DNA of 12,797 bases from NCBI GenBank assembly GCA_009885445.1, contig VFKQ01000105.1, positions 1 through 12,797 on the forward strand, written 5' to 3'. The translations under genes and the position numbers were made by a program. Shown here in pieces: positions 6,600-11,958 of the stretch (position 1 is the first letter of the stretch; each line of letters begins with the position of its first letter). The notes under the pieces were generated by a model. The model did not search any database. It saw only the letters and a list, made by a program, of their open reading frames with translations, and was not told the origin of the DNA. This DNA comes from Anaerolineaceae bacterium (lineage in GTDB: Bacteria > Chloroflexota > Anaerolineae > Anaerolineales > Villigracilaceae).

Positions 6600-7457
6600 A
6601 TGCAACCTATTTCTACAAAAGTCTATATCGAAACATCCTACAACAGCGTCACCCTCGGCGCCATCAGCACCGCGCACGGCCTGATTCAAATTGACGCGCC
6701 GCCCGCGCTCGAAGATGCGCGCGCCTGGCGCGCCTCATTAATGAACATCGGCGCCGGGGCAGAGACTCTGCTAATCAACCTCGACTCGCACCCCGACCGC
6801 ACCCTCGGCGCGCGCGCCATGGACTGCACGATCCTAGCCCACGAAAACACCGCCGCTGTGTTCCGCAACCGTCCCTCCACTTTTAAAGCGCAGGGCGACG
6901 AAACCGGCGCCATCTGGGAATCCATCAGCGGCCTCGGCTCCGTCCGCTGGGCGCCGCCAGAAATTTCGTTCACTGAAAACATGGCCTTGCATTGGGGCGA
7001 AAATCCGATTCTGCTTCAGCATCGTCCCGGCCCGGCCAGTGGCGCGATTTGGGTCGTTCTGCCCGTTGAAAAAATTGTCTTCACCGGCGACCTGGTCGTC
7101 AAGGGTCAGCCGCCCTTTCTGGCTCACGGCGACCTCGCCGATTGGAGCGCGTCACTCAAAGCATTGCTCAGCCCCGAATTTAAAAACTTCACCATCGTCA
7201 GTGGACGCGGCGGCGTGATCCCTGTTGCGGCGGCCAAAACCCAACTCGAATTTATACAAAAAGTCCACGAGCGCATTGAAAAACTTGCCGCGCGCAACGC
7301 CGCCCCCGAAGCCACCGAAAAACTCATAGACACACTGCTCGAATACTTCAAAGGCCCCGCCGCCAGCAAAAAACATTTTGCGCAACGCCTGCGCTATGGA
7401 CTCTTTCAGTATTATCAGCGCCACTTCCGTCCGTCCAGCGTACGCAACGAGGAATAA
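6600..7457 (+). CDS. Metallo-beta-lactamase-fold protein with degenerate metal site
   Basis: The 285-residue protein has the order of a metallo-beta-lactamase-like hydrolase. A strand-rich start leads to IQIDAPPA (29-36), followed by NLDSHPDRTLG (60-70) at the place of the HxHxDH motif, a GDLV segment with Asp164 (163-166), and VSGRGG (200-205) at the place of the GHG loop. Several usual ligands are replaced: the first and third His of HxHxDH are Asp62 and Arg67, the His of the PGH turn is Pro145, and the GHG His is Arg203. His64, Asp66 and Asp164 remain. The start at 6600 is chosen over an in-frame ATG at 6438 because GGGAG lies six bases upstream and the longer form would read through the palindromic repeat. 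The stop overlaps the next ATG by one base, indicating an operon with the asparaginase. It may be inactive, or use another metal or no metal. Confidence 0.75.
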   Translation: MQPISTKVYIETSYNSVTLGAISTAHGLIQIDAPPALEDARAWRASLMNIGAGAETLLINLDSHPDRTLGARAMDCTILAHENTAAVFRNRPSTFKAQGDETGAIWESISGLGSVRWAPPEISFTENMALHWGENPILLQHRPGPASGAIWVVLPVEKIVFTGDLVVKGQPPFLAHGDLADWSASLKALLSPEFKNFTIVSGRGGVIPVAAAKTQLEFIQKVHERIEKLAARNAAPEATEKLIDTLLEYFKGPAASKKHFAQRLRYGLFQYYQRHFRPSSVRNEE

Positions 7458-8521
7458 TGTCGCGCTTCGCCCCACTATTTGAACTCACCCGCGGCCGCAT
7501 CCTCGAATCGATTCACTTCGGCGCCATCGCGGTCGTGGATGCAAACGCAAACCTGCTCCATTCTTATGGCGACCCTCACACGGTCGCCTTTTTGCGCTCC
7601 TCGGCAAAACCTTTTCAGGCCCTGCCCTTTGTTGAGCGCGGCGGCGTCGAAAAATTTAATCTCACCCAACGCGAACTCGCCCTGGCCTGCGCCTCTCACG
7701 AAGGCTCCGACGAACATGTGCGCGTGGCCGAATCGATTCAACGCAAAGCCGACATCCGCGAAAGCGATTTGCAATGTGGCATCCACATGCCCGGCGACAC
7801 ACCCGCCTACAAAAATCTGATTGCGCGCGGCGAGAGTCCCACCACGAATCGCAACAACTGTTCTGGAAAACACAGCGCCATGCTCGCTCACGCCAAAATG
7901 CGTGGACTCCCGCTCGACACCTACCTCGCCCTCGATCACCCGATTCAGCGCGACATTTTGAGCGGGTTCGCCCAAATGAGCGGACTCTCCACTGACGCCG
8001 TCGAACTCGGCATAGACGGATGCTCCGCGCCCAACTTCGCCGTGCCGCTCTTCAACGCCGCCCTCGCTTTTGCGCGCCTCACTGATCCGCGCTCGCTCGA
8101 GCCAACGCGCGCCGAAGCCTGTAAAAAAATCACCGCCGCCATGACAGCCCACCCCGACATGATCAGCGGCGAAGGCGAATTTGACTGTCGTCTCATGCAA
8201 GTGGGCAACGGAAAAATAATTTGTAAACGTGGCGCAGAGGGCTTTCAGGCGTTGGGCTTGCTCCCCGGCGCGCTCAGTCCCGATTCCGCGGGCATTGGCA
8301 TCGCCTTCAAAGTCAGCGACGGCGACCTGCTCTTTCGCACCCTCAACATTGACCCGCTCAACCGCGTGCGCCCGGCCGTCGCGCTGGAGATTCTGCGTCA
8401 GCTCGGCGCATTGAACGACGCGCAACTAAAAGATTTATCCGAGTTCGGTCCGACCCTGCCAATCAAGAATCATCGCGGCATCGTCACGGGCGAGTCTAGG
8501 CCCTCATTTGAATTAAAGTGA
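7457..8521 (+). CDS. L-asparaginase, class 3 (Rhizobium etli ReAV-like)
   Basis: The 354-residue protein belongs to the Asparaginase_II family, unrelated to the bacterial type I/II enzymes; it should cleave L-asparagine to aspartate and ammonia in the cytoplasm. Key residues known from the R. etli enzyme appear at nearly the same positions. The first Ser-Lys pair is Ser48 and Lys51 (RSSAKPFQ). Ser80 is in CASHEG, with a likely partner Lys257 in KRGAEG. The metal-binding set is Cys135 and Lys138 (NNCSGKH) plus Cys189 (DGCSAPN). The gene starts with a TAATG overlap with the preceding gene and GAGGA three bases before ATG. A hairpin overlaps the stop. The active-site pattern is complete, so activity is expected. 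No asparagine transporter is adjacent. Confidence 0.9.
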   Translation: MSRFAPLFELTRGRILESIHFGAIAVVDANANLLHSYGDPHTVAFLRSSAKPFQALPFVERGGVEKFNLTQRELALACASHEGSDEHVRVAESIQRKADIRESDLQCGIHMPGDTPAYKNLIARGESPTTNRNNCSGKHSAMLAHAKMRGLPLDTYLALDHPIQRDILSGFAQMSGLSTDAVELGIDGCSAPNFAVPLFNAALAFARLTDPRSLEPTRAEACKKITAAMTAHPDMISGEGEFDCRLMQVGNGKIICKRGAEGFQALGLLPGALSPDSAGIGIAFKVSDGDLLFRTLNIDPLNRVRPAVALEILRQLGALNDAQLKDLSEFGPTLPIKNHRGIVTGESRPSFELK

Positions 8522-8550
8522 CAGTCACCTTCAAGGTAACTGTCACTTTT
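8515..8550 (+). terminator. Hairpin overlapping the asparaginase stop, likely terminator
   Basis: AAAGTGACAGTCACCTT (8515-8531) and AAGGTAACTGTCACTTT (8533-8549) are reverse complements with a single mismatch; the innermost pairs would open as a loop. TTTT closes it. It starts within the last sense codons and includes the stop. It may also be a dispersed repeat. The following gene begins only 12 bases later, which is unusual for a terminator. Confidence 0.6.
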
Positions 8551-8562
8551 CCATAAATATCT

Positions 8563-9231
8563 ATGAAACAACTTTCCCAACGCGCCCTCAAAGTTCACGA
8601 GACTCTGTTCGCCGCCTTTGGCAACCCCACCTGGCGCAACCCGCTCCCGCCGGTGGATGAACTCGTCTCCACGATTCTTTCGCAAAATACAAACGACGTG
8701 AACCGTGATCGCGCCTTCGACTCATTGCGCGCTAAATTCGCAACATGGGAAGATGTGCGCGACGCGCAGACCGAAAACGTAATTGACGCCATTCGCCCTG
8801 CCGGGCTTGCCAATCAAAAAGGTCCGCGCATTCAAAATGTGTTGCGTGAGATCACCAAAGAGCGCGGGAATCTGGATTTATATTTCCTAAAAGATTTGCC
8901 CATCGAAGAAGCGCGTAACTGGCTGACGAAATTCAACGGCGTCGGGCCGAAGACTGCGGCCATCGTGTTGTGCTTCTCGCTGGATCGCCCCGCCTTCCCC
9001 GTAGACACGCACGTCTATCGCGTCACGGGTCGCATCGGATTGAGGCCCGATAAATTAAATGCTGAACAGTCGCATCCATATTTAGAAGGCGTTTTTCCAC
9101 CTGAAACCTATTACGCCGCGCACTTGAATCTGATTCGTCTCGGGCGCGAAGTCTGTCACGCGCGCAAACCGGATTGCCCGAATTGTCCCATCCGCAAATT
9201 GTGCGATTACGAAGAAAAAACAAAAAATTGA
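8563..9231 (+). CDS. nth: Endonuclease III (DNA glycosylase/AP lyase)
   Basis: The 222-residue product is a base-excision repair enzyme that removes oxidised pyrimidines and cuts the abasic site. The helix-hairpin-helix is FNGVGPKTA (124-132) with catalytic Lys130, and the catalytic Asp148 lies in FPVDTHV. They are 18 residues apart, as in E. coli Nth (Lys120/Asp138). The C-terminal [4Fe-4S] cluster ligands are Cys198, Cys205, Cys208 and Cys214 (C-x6-C-x2-C-x5-C), the standard spacing. The length is slightly above that of the E. coli enzyme (211). No Shine-Dalgarno site is visible before the ATG and the gene starts 12 bases after a hairpin, so its own promoter position is unclear. It may be read through from the asparaginase operon or be leaderless. 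Confidence 0.93.
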   Translation: MKQLSQRALKVHETLFAAFGNPTWRNPLPPVDELVSTILSQNTNDVNRDRAFDSLRAKFATWEDVRDAQTENVIDAIRPAGLANQKGPRIQNVLREITKERGNLDLYFLKDLPIEEARNWLTKFNGVGPKTAAIVLCFSLDRPAFPVDTHVYRVTGRIGLRPDKLNAEQSHPYLEGVFPPETYYAAHLNLIRLGREVCHARKPDCPNCPIRKLCDYEEKTKN

Positions 9232-9240
9232 ATTGCAACA

Positions 9241-9271
9241 TGTAGGGGCACGGCGCCGCCGTGCCCCTACA
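9241..9271. repeat. Perfect 15-bp palindrome (TGTAGGGGCACGGCG type)
   Basis: TGTAGGGGCACGGCG (9241-9255) and its exact reverse complement (9257-9271) flank a single C. It matches a class of dispersed GTAGGGGCACGGC palindromes seen in many environmental bacterial genomes (from memory, not searched). It lies between convergent genes and is followed directly by a terminator. Confidence 0.8.
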
Positions 9272-9273
9272 TC

Positions 9274-9307
9274 AAAACAACCAGCCAAAATGGCTGGTTG
9301 TTTTTTT
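9274..9307 (+). terminator. Rho-independent terminator after nth, possibly bidirectional
   Basis: AAAACAACCAGCCA (9274-9287) pairs perfectly with TGGCTGGTTGTTTT (9291-9304) around an AAA loop, and the T-run continues to 9307. In the other direction the stem ends in TTTT, so it could also serve the convergent DinB gene, whose stop is at 9312. Confidence 0.9.
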
Positions 9308-9311
9308 AATT

Positions 9312-9800
9312 TTATTTTCCGCGCACGCTGACCAAATGTTCCTCAATATGCGCCAGCGTGCGTTCGGCCCAGGTTTGCACAGCGAAGCCCGCGCCCAATG
9401 TCTCGTGCTGACTTTCGCGCGCCCAGCCCTCGGGGCTGAGTCCTTTCAGCGTGGACACTGTCGCTCGGACTGAATCCGTTAACTCGTCGAGAATTGAGGC
9501 GAGGGGTTCGTCGGCGTTGTAATGCTCGGCCATCCACTTTTCGCCGTCGAAATTCACAAACAGCGGATTGTCTTCATCCACTGCGCGGCGGATGCGCGGG
9601 CCGTAGACGAGGGTGTGCGTGTCGCGCGTGTGGGCGGCGATCTGGTGCGCGCTCCAGCCACCCGCCTGGAGTGCGGACCCTTCGACCGTGCTCAGGGCAG
9701 GCTGTGAATCGGCTACTGCTTCGACGGCGTTGCGGAAATCGCGCGTCGTCTGCTCAAGTGTGGCCGCCAATTGTTGGCGGTATTCGTGTAATGGGTGCAT
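9312..9800 (-). CDS. DinB/DUF664-family putative metal-dependent protein with repeat-derived insertion
   Basis: The 162-residue protein looks like a DinB-like four-helix bundle. The family motif W-S-x-H-x-I-A-x-H is present (WSAHQIAAH, 49-57), and HIEEH (151-155) supplies the C-terminal His ligands of the usual three-His metal site. Many members are thiol transferases or stress proteins; the substrate here is unknown. Residues about 32-46 (SQPALSTVEGSALQAGG region) are encoded by a repeat-like sequence and look like an in-frame insertion between helix 1 and the WSxH motif. The start codon has no clear Shine-Dalgarno site and lies nine bases after the stop of the SDR gene upstream, so coupled translation is likely. 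The terminator at 9274-9307 lies just past the stop. Confidence 0.75.
   Translation of the reverse strand: MHPLHEYRQQLAATLEQTTRDFRNAVEAVADSQPALSTVEGSALQAGGWSAHQIAAHTRDTHTLVYGPRIRRAVDEDNPLFVNFDGEKWMAEHYNADEPLASILDELTDSVRATVSTLKGLSPEGWARESQHETLGAGFAVQTWAERTLAHIEEHLVSVRGK
9678..9702. repeat. Dispersed repeat (CCCTTCGACC...GCTCAGGGCAGGC) inside the DinB gene
   Basis: The run CCCTTCGACCGTGCTCAGGG followed by CAGGC resembles a dispersed, partly palindromic element found in many environmental genomes, commonly as CCTTCGACAAGCTCAGG. Here it is translated on the minus strand as PALSTVEGS. This identification rests on memory of the pattern; no second copy was seen in this window. Confidence 0.6.
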
Positions 9801-9809
9801 GGATTTTTT

Positions 9810-10481
9810 TTACGGCACGTTGACGATGTGACCGGTGAGATGCGCCGCGCGTGGGCCGCATAAAAAAAGCACGGCGCGTTCCAAATCTGCGGGGACGGTG
9901 GTACCCGCGCTTTGAAAGCGGCCCAACCCGCGGCCCAGCGCATGCACGCGGATGTGGTCTGAAAATAATTCGCGCGCCGCCTGGCGGGTGAGGCCGACCA
10001 GGCCGAAGACGCTGGTGACATAGGCCGCGCGGTCCAGCGTGACGGTGCCTTCGGCGAGCGAGATGATGTTGATGATCACGCCGCCGTCTTTGTCGCGCAT
10101 GATGCGGCCCACGGTTTGCATGGTTAAGAATGCGCCGGTTAAGTTAACGTCGAGGGTGCGATGCCAGTCCCACTCGTCCATTTTGAGCAGGGCCATGTGC
10201 GGCTCCACTGCGGCATGGTTGATCAAAATATCAATGCTTCCGAAATCATCTTCCACTTGTTTGACCATGCTCTGCACCGATATTTTTTTCGACACGTCTT
10301 CGACATAGGCTTTGGCTTTGTGCCCATGCAAGGTCAGGTCTGCGGCCAGGGCTTCCACGTTTTGCGGGGAAAGGTCGTTGAGCGCAACGCTGGCGCCTTG
10401 TTTGGCGAAAGCCTCGGCTAACAAACGTCCGCTACCACGGCTTGCGCCGGTGATGAGTACAACTTTTCCGTCGAAATCCAT
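9810..10481 (-). CDS. Short-chain dehydrogenase/reductase, catalytic lysine missing
   Basis: The 223-residue protein has an SDR Rossmann fold. The nucleotide-binding TGASRGSG is at 11-18, Asp36 in LNDLS may help set cofactor choice, NHAA (88-91) stands at the NNAG position, Asn113 is in DVNLTGAF, Ser141 in IISLAEG, and Tyr154 in AAYVTSVFGL. The residue four after Tyr154, normally Lys (YxxxK), is Val158. The loop after strand 6 reads ALGRGLGRFQ rather than the usual PG motif. The protein ends at LTGHIVNVP, a few residues before the usual GG ending. The start has a strong GGAGG four bases upstream. It shares a transcript with the DinB gene. It may be a non-catalytic SDR or a decaying gene; NAD(P) binding still looks possible. 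Confidence 0.85.
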   Translation of the reverse strand: MDFDGKVVLITGASRGSGRLLAEAFAKQGASVALNDLSPQNVEALAADLTLHGHKAKAYVEDVSKKISVQSMVKQVEDDFGSIDILINHAAVEPHMALLKMDEWDWHRTLDVNLTGAFLTMQTVGRIMRDKDGGVIINIISLAEGTVTLDRAAYVTSVFGLVGLTRQAARELFSDHIRVHALGRGLGRFQSAGTTVPADLERAVLFLCGPRAAHLTGHIVNVP

Positions 10482-10584
10482 AAGGCCTCCGTACTAATAA
10501 AAAATGTGGAAAGATGGGTACATCATAATTCGTAAGTGGTAATTCGTAAATCATGTTCCTGATGTGTTGGCGGCGGCCCTTTTG

Positions 10585-10692
10585 GTACACGGATTTACCC
10601 TGCGGGCACGATGTCACAGATGATCCAGATGAACACGGGTTTTTTTAAAGATTTATCCGTGCAACTCAGTAAAATCCGTGTCATCCGTGTAC
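10585..10692. repeat. Imperfect inverted repeat (TACACGGATT type)
   Basis: GTACACGGAT (10585-10594) is exactly reverse-complementary to ATCCGTGTAC (10683-10692). ATCCGTG and its variants recur between the arms (near 10654 and 10674). It is similar in flavour to the 6480-6546 palindrome. It occupies most of the gap between the M23 gene's stop (10699) and the SDR start (10481). A short tandem AATTCGTAA pair at 10528-10549 is the only other structure seen there. Confidence 0.65.
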
Positions 10693-10698
10693 AGAAAA

Positions 10699-11412
10699 TC
10701 ACAGCCCATCCGCCGCTGGCGCGCACAGGGGTACTTCGCCCTGATTGCGATTCGCGTTTAGCTCAATGCCCAAATAGGGCGATGGGTCGTAGGTGTTGCG
10801 AATGTCCAACTCGTTTTTGAAACTGCCGTTGCCATCGTCACGCACCACCGACAAGTGCAAATGCACGCCGACAGGGTTTGATGGGTCGCCGGAATAATTT
10901 CCCATGTAACCAAGGAAGGTGCCCGCCGCGATAAATACTTCGCGGGTGCCTGGCGGAAAATCTGCTGAGATAAATGAGTTACCCGCCGCATCGGCCAGAT
11001 GGGTGTAGTACAGCCAAATCTGGCGACCCGGCTGAAGCGGGTCGCTGGGCACGCGCGTGATGACGGAGGATTTCCAGTCTGCCTGGCGGGTGAGATAACC
11101 GTCATATGCGGCGATGACGGGCGTGACGCCGACGTCAGTCCCTGCAAAAATATCGATGCCCTGATGACGATGCCCCGCGCTAAACGAATCGTCCCACAGG
11201 AAGCCGATCATGCCAGTAGTGGGGAAGATGAAGGGGGCGTTGCCGCATCTCGAACCGGCGGCCAACTTCCAGTCCGCGTGTGCGGCGGGGTTAACGATGA
11301 ATTCGCCGAAGTGATTTGAACGCGCGCCCGAGGGAGTGCCTGCACGATAGAACCAAAATCCAATGGCGATGCCGCTAACGAGAATAAGTGAAAAAACAAC
11401 CTTTTGGCTCAT
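10699..11412 (-). CDS. Membrane-anchored M23 (LytM-type) peptidase
   Basis: The 237-residue product should be exported and held by an N-terminal hydrophobic anchor (about 5-22), with the enzyme outside the membrane. The M23 zinc site is present: HQGID (83-87, ligands His83 and Asp87), YYTHL with His138, and HLH (184-186) with ligand His186. Such enzymes cut peptide cross-links in peptidoglycan or other glycine-rich peptides. Two cysteines (56 and 230) could form a disulfide. The ATG at 11412 is preferred to an in-frame upstream ATG at 11481 because the anchor then sits at the N-terminus, a TATAAT box lies just before it, and the longer form would read into a regulatory repeat. It is divergent from the subtilase, with a shared 546-base control region. 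Confidence 0.85.
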   Translation of the reverse strand: MSQKVVFSLILVSGIAIGFWFYRAGTPSGARSNHFGEFIVNPAAHADWKLAAGSRCGNAPFIFPTTGMIGFLWDDSFSAGHRHQGIDIFAGTDVGVTPVIAAYDGYLTRQADWKSSVITRVPSDPLQPGRQIWLYYTHLADAAGNSFISADFPPGTREVFIAAGTFLGYMGNYSGDPSNPVGVHLHLSVVRDDGNGSFKNELDIRNTYDPSPYLGIELNANRNQGEVPLCAPAADGL

Positions 11413-11419
11413 GAAAAGG

Positions 11420-11425
11420 ATTATA
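11420..11425 (-). promoter_or_regulatory. -10 box (TATAAT) immediately upstream of the M23 gene
   Basis: A perfect TATAAT reads on the minus strand and ends seven bases before the ATG at 11412. Transcription would start at or next to the start codon, which predicts a leaderless mRNA; no Shine-Dalgarno site is visible. No convincing -35 box was found 17 bases upstream. Confidence 0.45.
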
Positions 11426-11464
11426 CAGGCTTGATGTGGATGGTTTTGGCGGAATTGGATTGGA

Positions 11465-11529
11465 ATTTCTCTAGCGTACATTTTGCCGTAGTTTACTGCT
11501 GGTTTTCATCCTATTTGCATGGTGAGAAG
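11465..11529. repeat. Upstream regulatory direct repeat, copy A
   Basis: This ~65-base unit recurs 162 bases downstream at about 80 percent identity by eye. It contains AGCGTACATTTT and CCGTAGTTTAC, two CGTA sites about 12 bases apart. It lies 53 bases upstream of the M23 start and may serve that gene, the subtilase, or both. Confidence 0.7.
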
Positions 11530-11626
11530 TTCCCTTTGCAATTCTGTAACCTTTTTCCATCGCACCCGTCATGTGAATAGCCTAACATTTTTGTAAGGCA
11601 AGTTTGTTACTCAATTGTTTCTTCAG
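11530..11626. other. Spacer between the two regulatory repeats, nothing recognised
   Basis: This AT-rich stretch contains no open frame, no convincing paired promoter boxes and no strong hairpin. It simply separates the two repeat copies. Confidence 0.5.
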
Positions 11627-11692
11627 ATTTCTCTACCGTACATTTAACCGTAGTTTACGGCTGGCTTTTCAGCGTATTTGTACGATAGGGAG
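11627..11692. repeat. Upstream regulatory direct repeat, copy B
   Basis: This is the second copy of the 65-base unit. Here the sites are clearer: ACCGTACATTTA, then ACCGTAGTTTAC, with the second forming a small palindrome CCGTA-GTT-TACGG. The ~11-13 base spacing puts the CCGTA sites on about the same DNA face, as expected for an operator array. It lies about 50 bases upstream of the riboswitch, where a promoter for the subtilase transcript should be. Confidence 0.7.
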
Positions 11693-11745
11693 ATTGGAAT
11701 GAAATATTGAAAAGACCTTGCAAAAATGTAAGTTTTGATGGACAA

Positions 11746-11848
11746 TTGGCGCATTGTGACGAAAGGGCAAACCCATCGTGAGGTGGGGACGCAAAGTCAT
11801 GGATCTTCCAGCCTAATTTTGTAGCGCAGAAGACTGCCAGACCGCCGA
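11746..11848 (+). promoter_or_regulatory. Cyclic-di-GMP-I (GEMM-I) riboswitch aptamer
   Basis: The conserved core is visible. GGGCAAACC (11765-11773) leads into a 6-bp stem CCCATC/GGTGGG (11772-11777 with 11782-11787) capped by the GNRA tetraloop GTGA, then GGGACGCAAAG (11786-11796). A second arm pairs TGG and TCTTC (11800-11808) with GAAGA and CCA (11829-11839). The 3' end GCCGAAG (11845-11850 region) matches the usual class ending. A closing helix TTGGCG (11746-11751) with CGCCGA (11843-11848) is possible, but its linker to the core is longer than in the Vibrio Vc2 example, so that part is tentative. The element lies in the leader of a secreted protease, a typical target of c-di-GMP control. 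Confidence 0.85.
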
Positions 11849-11877
11849 AGATTTTTTCTTCGACGGTCTGTTGTTTT
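11838..11877 (+). terminator. Rho-independent terminator, riboswitch expression platform
   Basis: CAGACCGCCGAAGA (11838-11851) pairs with TCTTCGACGGTCTG (11857-11870) with one C-A mismatch, around a T5 loop, followed by TTGTTTT. Its left arm uses bases that also form the 3' strand of the aptamer's closing helix and the last bases of its second arm. The aptamer and terminator should therefore exclude each other, predicting more read-through when c-di-GMP is bound. The subtilase start is 81 bases further on. Confidence 0.85.
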
Positions 11878-11958
11878 AAGGAGGTTGCCGTACGAATTGA
11901 CCAGGAAGTTTTGTCCGAAGTATTTTGCGCCCTATTCTTTCTGTGAGGAGACAAGATT

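Noticed and set aside
7475..8425. Long open frame (316 codons) on the minus strand across the asparaginase gene
   Set aside because: It is antisense to a gene with complete family motifs. Its composition (Gly/Ala/Val/Phe-rich) is that of a shadow frame in GC-rich DNA.
11413..11481. N-terminal extension of the M23 peptidase
   Set aside because: The extension overlaps regulatory repeat A and would bury the membrane anchor; the TATAAT box falls inside it.
11707..11746. Sigma-70 promoter just before the riboswitch (TTGAAA at 11707 or TTGCAA at 11718)
   Set aside because: The first lacks a good -10 box; the second (with GACAAT at 11741) would start inside the aptamer's proposed closing helix. 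Neither was strong enough to annotate.
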